Shown: piece after piece, positions 1 through 10,249 of the stretch
How positions within the stretch are numbered: position 1 is the first letter of the stretch
Layout: every line of letters begins with the position of its first letter
From: Nitrosospira multiformis
GTDB lineage: Bacteria > Pseudomonadota > Gammaproteobacteria > Burkholderiales > Nitrosomonadaceae
Length of the DNA stretch: 64,000 nucleotides
Assembly: GCF_900111585.1 (NCBI RefSeq)
Contig: NZ_FOHI01000008.1
Coordinates: 43,579-107,578 of the forward strand
Direction: 5' to 3'
The notes under the pieces: generated by a model
What the model was told of the DNA's origin: nothing
Database searches by the model: none
The model's input: only the letters and a program-made list of their open reading frames with translations
Position numbers and translations under genes: made by a program

Positions 1-8
1 AAGTATCT

Positions 9-3000
9 TCATGACCGAGTTGCCTCCGGCAGCGCTACGCAATGGGGATCTGCCTGGGTAATTTCATGCTGCACGCGTCCAAATTCCATTTCAATTTGCT
101 CAATCAAAGTGACTGCTCCAGTCATGTCGCCGGCTTTGCCTGCAAGCTCCAGCTTTTGAGCCATATCCGCCATGGAATGCGCACCGATATTGGCGCTGGC
201 GCCTTTGATGGCATGAGCAGTCTTGTACAGAAGTTCCATATTTCTTCCTGCCAGGGCCTCCTTCAGCGCATCGATGCGCTCCGCCCCATCGCTCAGAAAC
301 GATGCGAATATCTGGGTAATCAAGGATGGGTCCGTCGCTTCCGCGAGCGATCGAAGTCTCGCAACGACTTCCGCATTCAATGCAGAGGATGCGGAAGACA
401 TCGAAAGGGATGAAGAAACAGGTAGAGAGGAAGAGACTATTGGTGGGGAATGATTCGGGGTGCTGCCTGCCATCGACTTTTCATGCCTTGCCGTGGGAGG
501 AGGTGTTTCACTTTTCTGCCCCTGTTCCCTGCCCGGCATCCAGCGCTTCAACGCTGCCGCAAAGTCCTCCAGCTTTACCGGTTTGCTGATGTAATCGTCC
601 ATGCCCGCGCGCAGGCAACGTTCTCGATCACCCTGCATGGCTTGTGCCGTTACCGCAATGACGGGAAGCCGCGATTTGCTGTCGAGCCGCCGGCGAAGTG
701 CGGCAGTGGCTTCAAAACCATCCATCTCTGGCATCTCGCAATCCATAAACACCATATCATAGAGGAATGCATCCACCATCTCCATGGCTTCCCGCCCATT
801 AGCGGCAACATCCACCACACAGCCCAGATTGCGCAATATCATCGCTCCGACGATCTGATTAGTAGCATTGTCCTCAGCAAGCAGCACGCGGGTACCGGCA
901 AACAGACAATTCGAGTCGGCGGCCTGCATCTCGGGATTCACCGGGAAGAAAGGCTGACTGATGAGATTTATAGTTCGCTGATGGCGTTGCGCGTCCCAGA
1001 TATTTACCAGAGTCGACAGCAATTCCGATTGCCGCGCCGGCTTGACCAGATAGGCCGCGAAGCCGATCTTCTGAAGCCGCTCTCTGAGATCGCCTTCTTG
1101 TCCCAGGGAACTCAACATCACCAGATGAATGCTGCGGAGCAAGGGGTCCGCCTTGATGGTCCGGCCCAGCATTTCTCCGTCCATATCTGGCATCTGATGA
1201 TCAAGGATTGCAATCCTGTAGGGATCGCCGGAGGCGTGAGATGTGTGCAAAGCCCGCAAGGCTTCTGCCCCGGACGCGCAGCTGCCGATACGCATCCTCC
1301 AGCTGCGCAGCTGCTCTTGCAGGACCAGGCGATTAGCTGAGTTATCATCCACAATCAGCACCCGAACATGTGTCAGGTCCACGTGCAGACCCACATCCGT
1401 CGGCCAATCTTTCTGCAAGACCAAAGGCAGCGTAAACCAGAACGTTGATCCAGCGCCCACCCGGCTCTTCGCAGCGATGGCACCCCCCATTAGCTGGACC
1501 AGCTGCTTGCTGATAGCCAGTCCCAGGCCTGTCCCCCCATAACGCCGCGTGGTAGAGGCATCTGCCTGCGTGAATTTGTCGAAGATGCTTTGCAGCTTAT
1601 CTGGCGCGATTCCCAGTCCGCTATCTTCGATGCTGATGCGGAGTGATACTTCATCTTCACTGAGAGCCTCGGCTTCTACATCGATGAGTACGTGGCCCTT
1701 GTCTGTAAACTTGATTGCATTGTTGGTCAAGTTTATCAGTACCTGGCGAATGCGTCCCAGGTCGCCGAATACATAACGCGGCACATTCGGCAGGTAACGT
1801 ACTATTACATTCACATTTGCCTTTCTTGCCGGCTGCATGGCAACCATGCTGGCTACTTCTTCAACGGCCTGAAGCAGATCAAAAGGAACCGGTGAAATAA
1901 CGAGTTTACCGGCCTCGATTTTGGAGAAATCGAGAATGTCATTGATTATGGAAAGCAGCGTCTCGCCACTCGCGCGCGCCAGTCCCGCCAGCTCGCGCTG
2001 TGATGCGGTTAGCGTGGTGTTCAAAAGCAGCCCGACTGCGCCAAGCACGCCATTCATCGGTGTGCGGATCTCGTGACTCATATTTGCCAGAAACTCGCTT
2101 TTGGCCCGGTTGGCAGCCTCTGCCGCTTTTCGGGCATTATGGAGCTCTCTCTCGATATTCTTCCTTGCGGTGATATCCTGGCCCGAAAAATAGAATTCAC
2201 GGACATCCTGCGCAGCAGCTATATTCCACAAGACCCAGCGGAAGGAGCCATCCTTACAGCGCATCTGGCTTTCAAAGGAAACATTGCTACCCATGACAAG
2301 CTTGTCCAGCTCTGCCGTCGTATCTGCGCGTGAACCGGAGAAGACAAGGTCCATAAAAGGTTTGGACAGCAGTTCTTCCTCCGAATAGCCAAAAACTTTG
2401 GTCCAGGCTGCATTCACCCGCTTGAAACGATTATCGAACCCGGAAATCGCAAGAAAGTTGAGAGACTGATTAAAATAGCGATCACGTTCAGCCTGAGCTA
2501 CGATGAAGGCGCGGGAAAGGCTGCCTATCTCGTCGTTCGAATCAATGTAGAAACTGGGCGAGCTGCTCGCCTCTCCGATATTCCTGGCTTTATCTTCGAG
2601 CCATGCAAGATTCTGCACCTTCCGACGCACGACACGATACGAAAAGGCGAACCAGGCCATGAGAAAGGCAAGCATGAAGAACACGCCGGATATGTAGAGA
2701 TTGGCGCGGTTTTGGGCGAGGGTCGCGGTATTGCGGGTACGCTTGTCGAGCAATTCATGAAACTCGTTCAACAAACGCATGATCTCAGCCTTGGCCGTAT
2801 GGTAGCTCTCATCATGCAGCAGGCTGTTGGCCAATGCAGCGTCGGGAGCCCCCTTCACGTTGAATTCTCCGGCTGAATCCTGAAATAGCCCTTTCATTGC
2901 ATTGAATGCCTTGTGCTCTCGCTCCGTCAACTGGTTTGAGCGACTCTCGGCTTTCGTAAGTTTCGCAAGCTCAGCCGCCGTAAATCCGAGTTTCTTTATT

Positions 3001-3365
3001 TGCGATCTCAAGGAAATCCTGCGCCCGGGCGCGGACTCCGGGGTCAAATGACCGAGGATCAAATCCCAGTGGCCGCGCTCGTAATGCAGCGGGCGTTCCT
3101 TGTCGCCGTTGCGGATGGCCAGTATATCGAAGTAGATTTGCTCAAACTTTGGGTTGCCTGTGGCGACATAGGCACGAGCCGTGCGGGTCAAGTCATCGGA
3201 AGATTGGCGCAGCTCATCCACTGCAAGGAAGGCGGCATAGCGCACGTTTTCGGCCTCATTCAGTTTCCGGAGCTCGAAGAAACGAAGCGCAACAAACAGG
3301 GTAAGCAGGGAAATAAGTACTCCGGTTACGAAGTAAAAAATATAACTCATTTTCCGAATTGTCAT
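9..3365 (-). CDS. Hybrid sensor histidine kinase (HisKA-HATPase-REC-REC-Hpt), BarA-like
   Basis: An 1118-residue inner-membrane phosphorelay kinase. Two membrane segments (about residues 7-27 and 222-243) flank a periplasmic sensor region of about 190 residues. A juxtamembrane stretch and a PAS domain (about 300-415) follow. HisKA carries His431 in SHEIRTPMNG. The ATPase has an N box near 547 and the GTGLGL G box near 611. Two receiver domains follow, with Asp722 (LDHQMPDMDG) and Asp875 (MDCEMPEMDG). A Ser-rich linker leads to an Hpt domain with His1051 (AHAIKGASANIG). All phosphorelay residues are present, so an H-D-H relay to an external regulator is expected, but none is encoded nearby. 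The start has a good Shine-Dalgarno (AAGGAAGGAG). The stimulus is unknown. Confidence 0.93.
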   Translation of the reverse strand: MTIRKMSYIFYFVTGVLISLLTLFVALRFFELRKLNEAENVRYAAFLAVDELRQSSDDLTRTARAYVATGNPKFEQIYFDILAIRNGDKERPLHYERGHWDLILGHLTPESAPGRRISLRSQIKKLGFTAAELAKLTKAESRSNQLTEREHKAFNAMKGLFQDSAGEFNVKGAPDAALANSLLHDESYHTAKAEIMRLLNEFHELLDKRTRNTATLAQNRANLYISGVFFMLAFLMAWFAFSYRVVRRKVQNLAWLEDKARNIGEASSSPSFYIDSNDEIGSLSRAFIVAQAERDRYFNQSLNFLAISGFDNRFKRVNAAWTKVFGYSEEELLSKPFMDLVFSGSRADTTAELDKLVMGSNVSFESQMRCKDGSFRWVLWNIAAAQDVREFYFSGQDITARKNIERELHNARKAAEAANRAKSEFLANMSHEIRTPMNGVLGAVGLLLNTTLTASQRELAGLARASGETLLSIINDILDFSKIEAGKLVISPVPFDLLQAVEEVASMVAMQPARKANVNVIVRYLPNVPRYVFGDLGRIRQVLINLTNNAIKFTDKGHVLIDVEAEALSEDEVSLRISIEDSGLGIAPDKLQSIFDKFTQADASTTRRYGGTGLGLAISKQLVQLMGGAIAAKSRVGAGSTFWFTLPLVLQKDWPTDVGLHVDLTHVRVLIVDDNSANRLVLQEQLRSWRMRIGSCASGAEALRALHTSHASGDPYRIAILDHQMPDMDGEMLGRTIKADPLLRSIHLVMLSSLGQEGDLRERLQKIGFAAYLVKPARQSELLSTLVNIWDAQRHQRTINLISQPFFPVNPEMQAADSNCLFAGTRVLLAEDNATNQIVGAMILRNLGCVVDVAANGREAMEMVDAFLYDMVFMDCEMPEMDGFEATAALRRRLDSKSRLPVIAVTAQAMQGDRERCLRAGMDDYISKPVKLEDFAAALKRWMPGREQGQKSETPPPTARHEKSMAGSTPNHSPPIVSSSLPVSSSLSMSSASSALNAEVVARLRSLAEATDPSLITQIFASFLSDGAERIDALKEALAGRNMELLYKTAHAIKGASANIGAHSMADMAQKLELAGKAGDMTGAVTLIEQIEMEFGRVQHEITQADPHCVALPEATRS

Positions 3366-4219
3366 CGATCTCCTTCCTTGGGAACCGCTGAATAAATCCC
3401 TCGCAGGCGCAACGGAGGGCTTTGCGGGATGAGATGCACGAGAGGCGAGGACCTCGGAGAGAGGAGCAGTGTCTTGCCAGGAAGATGCAGCCTCGCAGCA
3501 GGATGCTGGCGCTCCAGCTTCGGTCTTGCGCGGTCGTTACACCACTGCCCCATCCGCTTCGCGGAATCCTCGGGCTCGCTTTGGGGCGCCACTTCCCAGC
3601 GCTCCTTGGCATCGCTATAACACTTAAATGCGCAAGCTGCGACCTTCTTCGCGCGCCTCGTGATCATCGCGATTTTAACAGCAACGCGCACTGCGGAGGA
3701 TTTGTTCAGTGATTCCTTAGATTTCGTCCCGGCTGGAATTGCCCGTTCCGGCCTTGAATGGAGCTGGCGTGCGCATCAAAGGGAACTGAGCTTTTTAGCG
3801 GAGGTCGAACTCGAATCTCAAAAAAATTCATGGACTCCCTGTTCAATCAACACCTGAGGCAATGATCTTCTTTCCGCGCGCCTGGTCTGGTCTGTACCTG
3901 GCTTTTCAAGCCGCCTCTTAATACCGCTATCAGATAACAAAAGCAAGTTCCAAGCAACTGGAGTATCTTACAGGTGCATAGTGATAATGAGGCGGAGGAG
4001 CATAGTGCCAAATGAATGATCCTTGAGGCAACAAGATTTGCCCGCTCTTCCCAACCGTGCCTCTACTGACTATCATCTCACCTCCGCTGCCTTCTCTTCC
4101 CCCATTTCCTTGCCGGAGCAGAGGATCAACCAATAGGCAAGGCGATTTCCAACCTTTCCTGAATAGGATGAGTTGCAAAGAAGGTCGGTCGCTGCCAGAA
4201 TTAAGAACTCACTTCCATA
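3366..4219. other. Long stretch without a convincing gene
   Basis: About 850 bases separate the divergent sensor kinase and phoH-family gene. The open frames here have Arg/Ser/Pro-rich, low-complexity translations and match no family I recognise. The kinase promoter should lie near its right end or within it and the phoH promoter near 4150-4220, but I see no strong consensus boxes. In many betaproteobacteria miaB precedes phoH; it is absent here. Confidence 0.5.
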
Positions 4220-5195
<976 letters not shown>

Positions 5196-5212
<17 letters not shown>

Positions 5213-5765
5213 TTCTACGGGGACCCCCGATAGCATTGTGCACCCCAAGCCGAAACCGGCGAAATTGAAAATGACTGTCCAATATGCGACTTCCACACGA
5301 GAGCCGCTTCCTCCCAGAGCCTTGCTTCGTAAATGGGTCAAAGCGGCTCTGGCGCATGATGCGGAAATCGCATTACGCATCGTGGACGAAGAGGAAGGCC
5401 GCCGCCTCAACCGGGACTTTCGCAACAAGGATTATGCAACCAATGTCCTGACCTTCGTTTACAGGGATGGGCAAATTGATCCTGAGGTTCCACTCGGAGA
5501 AAAGCAAGATGCTTACCCTCTGACCGGCGATATCGTACTCTGTGCGCCGGTAGTGGAAAATGAAGCAGGTCAGCAGCAAAAGGATCTGATGGCGCATTAT
5601 GCGCATTTGACAGTGCATGGAGTCCTGCATCTGCAGGGCTATGATCATCAGGAGGATGAGGATGCCAAAAACATGGAGGAAACGGAAACCCGGATTCTCG
5701 CGTGGTTGGGATATGAGGATCCTTATGCAGGCTATCAGTCGGCGGAAGCGGTGGATTGTGGATAA
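5196..5765 (+). CDS. ybeY: Endoribonuclease YbeY (rRNA maturation factor)
   Basis: A single-domain zinc-dependent endoribonuclease used in 16S rRNA 3' end maturation and ribosome quality control. The family zinc signature HGVLHLQGYDH (three His) is intact near the C terminus. The frame stays open upstream inside ybeZ. I chose ATG 5196, overlapping the ybeZ end by 17 bases. ATG 5271 (MTVQYATS) is also possible and closer to the usual domain start. A strong AAGGAG at 5203-5209 lies between the two without a start at normal spacing, so the start is unsettled. Co-transcription with ybeZ and corC is likely. Confidence 0.9.
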
Positions 5766-5837
5766 TGCGAGCACAGTTGATGGCTGACCGCGAGATTTCA
5801 ACGGATTGGATTTTTATGGCTATGTTAACTTTTACAA

Positions 5838-6674
5838 ATGGATGATCCTCCCCAACCTGGCTGGCTGGAACGCATAAGTGGCATGCTCATGCGCGAACCG
5901 GGAAACCGGGTCCAATTGATGTCCCTGCTGCATGCCGCGTACGAACGCAATTTATTCGATTCCGATGCGTTGAGCATGATAGAAGGTGTAATACAGGTAT
6001 CAGAGATCCAGGCACGCGACATCATGGTTCCCCGCTCGCAGATGGATGTCATCGACATCAGCGATCCGCCCGAGAAATTCATTCCCGACGTGATCGAGAA
6101 AGCGCATTCGCGTTTTCCGGTTACCGAAAATGACAAAAACAATGTTATCGGTATATTGCTGGCAAAGGACCTGTTGCGGTATTACGCGGCAGAGGAAGAG
6201 TTTGACGTGCGCGACATGTTGCGGCCAGTGGTATTCATTCCTGAATCCAAGCGCCTCAATGTCCTGCTTCGCGACTTTCGTACCAATCGCAATCACATCG
6301 CAATCGTCGTGGACGAGTATGGCGGAGTTGCAGGATTGCTGACGATCGAGGACGTGCTGGAGCAGATTGTCGGCGATATCGAGGACGAACATGATTTCGA
6401 TGAGGTGGAAGACAACATTGTGCAGACGCCAAGCGGCCATTATCGGGTCAAGGCGATTACCGAGATCGCGGATTTCAATGAAAGGCTTGGAACGGAATTA
6501 AACGAAGCCGATTACGACACGATCGGAGGTCTGGTACTGCACGAATTTGGGCGTCTGCCGAAACGGGGAGAATCAGTCATTGTCGGAGGTTTCAAGTTTA
6601 CGGTGCTTCGCGCGGACAGCCGCAGATTGCATACGTTGCTGGTGGAAAGAAGCAACGGCCAACTCGAGCAGTAG
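5838..6674 (+). CDS. ybeX: CBS-domain protein CorC/HlyC (YbeX)
   Basis: A 278-residue cytoplasmic protein with tandem CBS domains (about 65-185; RDIMVPRSQMDV and DEYGGVAGLLTIEDVLEQIVG are typical) and a C-terminal CorC/HlyC transporter-associated domain (about 200-270). The family is tied to Mg/Co homeostasis and, in Enterobacteria, to ribosome biology with YbeY/YbeZ. It starts 72 bases after ybeY and is probably in the same transcript. The next gene in many relatives is lnt (apolipoprotein N-acyltransferase), but here a pyrophosphatase-like gene follows. Confidence 0.93.
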   Translation: MDDPPQPGWLERISGMLMREPGNRVQLMSLLHAAYERNLFDSDALSMIEGVIQVSEIQARDIMVPRSQMDVIDISDPPEKFIPDVIEKAHSRFPVTENDKNNVIGILLAKDLLRYYAAEEEFDVRDMLRPVVFIPESKRLNVLLRDFRTNRNHIAIVVDEYGGVAGLLTIEDVLEQIVGDIEDEHDFDEVEDNIVQTPSGHYRVKAITEIADFNERLGTELNEADYDTIGGLVLHEFGRLPKRGESVIVGGFKFTVLRADSRRLHTLLVERSNGQLEQ

Positions 6675-6675
6675 G

Positions 6676-7260
6676 ATGCGGCAGGGTTTCAAAAAAATGG
6701 TTGAGATCAGACTGGACAGGAATAAGTCAGGAATGCAGGACAACCTTGAAGCAAGCAGTACAAACCCGGACCGACGCCTGGTCAGTGAGATGCAACGAGA
6801 GCCGCCGCTGGTGGAAGTGATCATCGAGATTCCTCGCGGCAGTTTTATCAAACGCGACTCCACCGGAAAAATGGATTTTATCTCACCCCTCCCGTGCCCG
6901 TTCAACTACGGCTCACTCCCGGACTATCTCGGTCTCGATGGAGATCTCCTGGATGCACTGGTGCTCGGTCCCCGTTTGCCTGCCGGTACCCGCATACGGG
7001 CAAAGGCTTGGGGCGCTGTTCGCATGGTGGATCACGGCATGCTGGATGACAAGCTTATCTGTAGCGACTTGCCACCGGACCTATTGCAGCGCCAAAAAGT
7101 ACTGCGATTTTTTCGGTTCTATGCAAAATGCAAAGGACTGCTCAATGTGGCGCGTGGCCGCTTAGGACGAAACGCGTGCGAAGGGTGGCGTGATGCGACT
7201 CAAGCGATAGCACGGGCACGGCCGCTTGGCAGTTCCTCGCGGACACCCTCATCCAGTTGA
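6676..7260 (+). CDS. Divergent inorganic pyrophosphatase-like protein
   Basis: A 194-residue protein of the family I (soluble) inorganic pyrophosphatase fold. Metal-binding residues line up with the E. coli enzyme: D88-G-D90-x-x-D93 (DGDLLD), the D119 / D124 / K126 set in DHGMLDDK, Lys59 and Tyr78 in FNYG. The usual Glu after the Lys is replaced by Asp61, and the Arg before the YPCNYG-type loop is not evident. The C terminus keeps an EGW motif. The start ATG at 6676 lies 1 base after the corC stop, so coupling is likely; ATG 6697 is an alternative. It may be a divergent or low-activity paralogue; activity is inferred only from residues. Confidence 0.8.
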   Translation: MRQGFKKMVEIRLDRNKSGMQDNLEASSTNPDRRLVSEMQREPPLVEVIIEIPRGSFIKRDSTGKMDFISPLPCPFNYGSLPDYLGLDGDLLDALVLGPRLPAGTRIRAKAWGAVRMVDHGMLDDKLICSDLPPDLLQRQKVLRFFRFYAKCKGLLNVARGRLGRNACEGWRDATQAIARARPLGSSSRTPSSS

Positions 7261-7370
7261 TCGCAGCTCCCTTGCTGATTTTGCCAAGCCGGTATGAACG
7301 TGGCAGAATTGCGCCCCTTATAAATTACCCTGTTTGCCATTTTTCCCCTTATTTCCCTTTATTTCCCCTT

Positions 7371-9293
7371 ATGCCTCTGCTCACGCTTGAAAAAACAAGT
7401 CTGGCCTTCGGTCATCATGCCTTGCTCGATCAGGTGGATCTACAGCTTGATTCCGGTGAGCGCATCGGGCTCATCGGTCGGAACGGCGGGGGCAAGTCGA
7501 GTCTGCTGCGCGTGCTGGCAGGTGAGGCCCAGCCTGACGATGGCAGAGTGTGGTATGCGCCGGGACTGAAACTGGCTTATGTCGCGCAGGAACCGGAACT
7601 GGACACCGAGCTCACCGTGTTTCAGGAAGTATCCAAAGGGCTAGGTTCGGTCAGCCGGGTACTGATCCAGTACCACGAAGCATCTCACCTCCTGGGCGAT
7701 GGTGCAGATGACACAGACGCTCTTCTGTTGCGCCTGGAGAAACTGCAGGCCGAGCTGGAAGCTCAGGATGGCTGGCGTATCCAGGCGAAGGTGGAAACGG
7801 CTATCGATAAGCTTAACCTTCCTGCCGATGCCCTGATCGGACAGCTTTCCGGGGGACAAAAAAAACGGGTGGCACTGGCGCGCGCCCTGGTGATATCACC
7901 CGAGGTGCTGTTGCTGGATGAGCCAACCAACCATCTGGATTTTCTGGCAATCGAATGGCTGGAAGGATTGCTCAAGGATTTTTCGGGGAGTGTCGTATTC
8001 GTCACTCATGATCGCCGCTTCCTCACCCGTGTGGCTACCCGCATCGTCGAACTCGATCGGGGAAAACTGACGAGCTTTCCAGGCGATTTTTCCGCGTACC
8101 AGCGAAAGAAGATGGAAATGCTCGAAATCGAGGCGACCCATAACCAGAAGTTCGATAAGGTGCTGGCACAGGAAGAAGTATGGATACGTAAGGGGGTGCA
8201 GGCGCGTTGCACGCGTAACGAGGGACGGGTACGACGGCTCGAAGCACTGCGGCAGGAGCGTGCCGCCCGGCGCGAGCAGGCGGGAAAGGTTAGCTTAAGC
8301 CTGGAAGAAGGCATTAAATCCGGGGGGATGGTGGCTGAACTGGAGCATGTCAGCAAAAGCTACGGAAGCAAAGCGGTTATCAAGGATTTTTCATGCCGGA
8401 TCATGCGGGGAGACCGCGTGGGATTGCTCGGACCCAATGGCGCCGGAAAATCCACGCTGCTCAAACTGATCCTGGGCGAGTTGCAGCCGGACAGCGGTAG
8501 CGTCCGGCTAGGCACGAAAGTAGCCGTTGCCTATTTCGACCAGATGCGGGAGCAACTCAATGAGGATGCAACGCTGGTCGATACCATCAGTCAAGGCTCG
8601 GATTTCATCGATATCGGTGGCAGCAGAAAGCATGTCATCAGCTACCTGGAAGATTTCCTGTTCGCTCCGCAGCGGGCACGCTCGCCCGTAAAATCGCTCT
8701 CCGGCGGCGAACGCAACCGGTTGCTGCTGGCAAGGTTGTTCACTCGTCCCGCCAACGTACTGGTTCTGGACGAGCCAACCAACGATCTTGATATCGAAAC
8801 GCTGGAACTGCTTGAAGCATTGCTGCAGAATTACTCGGGAACGCTGTTCCTGGTAAGCCACGATCGAGAATTTCTCGACAATGTAGTGACCCAGGTAATT
8901 GCTTTCGAAGGGGCCGGTATATTGCGGGAACATGTAGGTGGTTATGAAGATTGGGTGCGCACCAGAAATTTCCAGAAGGTGGCGGCCAAACAACCGACTC
9001 CCAAACCATGTCAACCGATGCCCCTTAAAACACATGGGTCCAAACCTTCCGTTAAACTGGGTTACAAGGAAAGCCGCGAACTTGAGGAATTGCCTGGAAA
9101 AGTCGAACTCCTGGAGAAGGAGCAGACGGAGGTTACCCGTCAGTTATGCTTGCCGGATATCTACCGCGATTCCCCGGAAAAAGCTGCTGTTTTGCAGCGG
9201 CGTTTTACTGCGATTGAAGAGGAGCTGACGAACTGTCTTACCCGGTGGGAGGAACTCGAAGTGAAAAACTCTGCCGCAGGACAGAAAAAATAA
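7371..9293 (+). CDS. uup: ABC-F ATPase Uup
   Basis: A 640-residue soluble ABC-F protein with two nucleotide-binding domains and no membrane segment. Domain 1 has Walker A GRNGGGKSS (36-44), signature LSGGQKKR and Walker B LLLDEPTNHLD. Domain 2 has GPNGAGKST (354-362), LSGGERNR and LVLDEPTNDLD. A C-terminal coiled-coil region (about 565-630) is typical of Uup, which acts on ribosomes or branched DNA and influences transposon excision. ATG 7371 starts exactly at the family N terminus (MPLLTLEKTSLAFG). The leader is pyrimidine-rich and lacks a Shine-Dalgarno. Confidence 0.93.
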   Translation: MPLLTLEKTSLAFGHHALLDQVDLQLDSGERIGLIGRNGGGKSSLLRVLAGEAQPDDGRVWYAPGLKLAYVAQEPELDTELTVFQEVSKGLGSVSRVLIQYHEASHLLGDGADDTDALLLRLEKLQAELEAQDGWRIQAKVETAIDKLNLPADALIGQLSGGQKKRVALARALVISPEVLLLDEPTNHLDFLAIEWLEGLLKDFSGSVVFVTHDRRFLTRVATRIVELDRGKLTSFPGDFSAYQRKKMEMLEIEATHNQKFDKVLAQEEVWIRKGVQARCTRNEGRVRRLEALRQERAARREQAGKVSLSLEEGIKSGGMVAELEHVSKSYGSKAVIKDFSCRIMRGDRVGLLGPNGAGKSTLLKLILGELQPDSGSVRLGTKVAVAYFDQMREQLNEDATLVDTISQGSDFIDIGGSRKHVISYLEDFLFAPQRARSPVKSLSGGERNRLLLARLFTRPANVLVLDEPTNDLDIETLELLEALLQNYSGTLFLVSHDREFLDNVVTQVIAFEGAGILREHVGGYEDWVRTRNFQKVAAKQPTPKPCQPMPLKTHGSKPSVKLGYKESRELEELPGKVELLEKEQTEVTRQLCLPDIYRDSPEKAAVLQRRFTAIEEELTNCLTRWEELEVKNSAAGQKK

Positions 9294-9311
9294 CGGTAAG
9301 TTCCCGTTATT
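9289..9311 (+). terminator. Possible terminator overlapping the uup stop codon
   Basis: An 8-bp perfect inverted repeat, AATAACGG (9289-9296) and CCGTTATT (9304-9311) with a 7-base loop, spans the uup stop. Downstream is only weakly T-rich (CTAGCGTTTTATT), so the stem is AT-rich and termination may be inefficient. Confidence 0.4.
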
Positions 9312-9326
9312 CTAGCGTTTTATTCA

Positions 9327-9355
9327 TTGACCAGAAATGGCACATCGTTTAGAGT
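9327..9355 (+). promoter_or_regulatory. Putative sigma-70 promoter of the cytochrome c pair
   Basis: TTGACC (9327-9332, 5/6 match to the -35 box), a 17-base spacer and TAGAGT (9350-9355, 4/6 match to the -10 box) lie upstream of the first cytochrome. A palindrome CTCTTT-ttgt-AAAGAG (9358-9373) sits at the expected transcription start and runs into the GAGG Shine-Dalgarno. Confidence 0.5.
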
Positions 9356-9382
9356 CGCTCTTTTTGTAAAGAGGGACTGATA

Positions 9383-9712
9383 ATGAAAAGACCTGCAATA
9401 GTCAGTTTACTTGCATGCGGATTGCTTCTCGCGCTGGCGGGCACTGCTCAGGCAGTAGGTAATCCGGAGGCAGGAAAGCAGAAGAATGCCATGTGCATCG
9501 GCTGCCATGGAATAGAAGGATACCGGACATCCTATCCTAGTGTATATCACGTGCCGAGACTCGGCGGTCAGCATGCTGAATATCTGGTAAAAGCCCTGCA
9601 AGCATACAAGACCGGGGCACGTAATCACCCCAGCATGAAGGGGATAGCCGCCACATTGTCTCAACAGGATATGGAAGATCTGGCCGCGTACTATGCCGGC
9701 GCTGGCAAATAA
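9383..9712 (+). CDS. Small periplasmic c-type cytochrome (class I)
   Basis: A 109-residue precursor. A Sec signal peptide ends near AQA (about residue 24). One haem-c site CIGCH lies near residues 38-42, and a distal Met in HPSMKGIA gives His/Met ligation of a cytochrome c553/c4-like fold. The Shine-Dalgarno GAGG is 8 bases from ATG. It is a soluble electron carrier in the periplasm; its partner oxidase or reductase is not in the window. The next gene is a paralogue 28 bases downstream, and the pair resembles the two halves of a dihaem cytochrome c4 on separate chains. Confidence 0.9.
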   Translation: MKRPAIVSLLACGLLLALAGTAQAVGNPEAGKQKNAMCIGCHGIEGYRTSYPSVYHVPRLGGQHAEYLVKALQAYKTGARNHPSMKGIAATLSQQDMEDLAAYYAGAGK

Positions 9713-9740
9713 CAACCACTGACCAAGCAAGGAAAGCCTC

Positions 9741-10067
9741 ATGAAACATCTTATTATTGGCGCTGCAAGCGCAGCCTTAATGCTGATTTCCAGCCAGGGA
9801 ATGGCAACGGATATAGAAGCGGGAAAGAAAAAAGCGGCCGAGGTGTGTGCCGCCTGTCATGGTCCGGATGGCAATAGTCCTGCGCCGGCGTTTCCGATAC
9901 TGGCCGGGCAACAGGCGAGTTACCTCGCAAAGACCTTGAATGAGTATAAATCCGGGGTTCGGCAAGACCCTGTGATGGCAGGTATGGCGGCAGCTCTGAG
10001 CAAGGAAGACATCGAAAACGTGGCTGCGTACTTTGCCACCCAAAAAGGCCTCAAAACGAAGTATTGA
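9741..10067 (+). CDS. Small periplasmic c-type cytochrome (class I), second copy
   Basis: A 108-residue precursor with a Sec signal peptide (cleavage near GMA/TDIE, about 22). It has a haem-c site CAACH near residue 37 and a distal Met in DPVMAGMA. Same size and layout as the preceding cytochrome ([15 protein letters not shown] versus PRLGGQHAEYLVKAL), so a tandem duplication is likely. AAGGAAAG upstream serves as Shine-Dalgarno. Both are probably on one transcript and transfer electrons in the periplasm. Confidence 0.9.
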   Translation: MKHLIIGAASAALMLISSQGMATDIEAGKKKAAEVCAACHGPDGNSPAPAFPILAGQQASYLAKTLNEYKSGVRQDPVMAGMAAALSKEDIENVAAYFATQKGLKTKY

Positions 10068-10142
10068 TTGGAGTCTCTGAATAAAGTCCCGCGGGTGCTT
10101 CAATGCGCTCCGCGGAGAACTTGTTCGGAGGACTTGCCCAAA

Positions 10143-10162
10143 GGCCTTCAGGACGGAAGGCC
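10143..10162. repeat. Inverted repeat between cytochrome and DUF1841 genes
   Basis: GGCCTTC (10143-10149) and GAAGGCC (10156-10162) form a 7-bp GC-rich stem with a 6-base loop between convergent genes. It could attenuate or terminate the minus-strand pyrD operon, although the T tract on that side (CTTTGG) is weak. Confidence 0.35.
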
Positions 10163-10249
10163 CGGGTGGAAAAAAGCAGGTAACTTTCTTGCCCGCTTGT
10201 CTGACACTCGAATAACCCGCCGAAGCATCCGAAAAAGTCGCTTCGAATA

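Noticed and set aside
3362..3691. 109-codon minus-strand ORF whose stop overlaps the sensor kinase start (ATGA)
   Set aside because: The translation is low-complexity, rich in Arg, Pro, Ser and Lys, with no motif, and other frames over the same DNA are equally open. The overlap alone is not enough.
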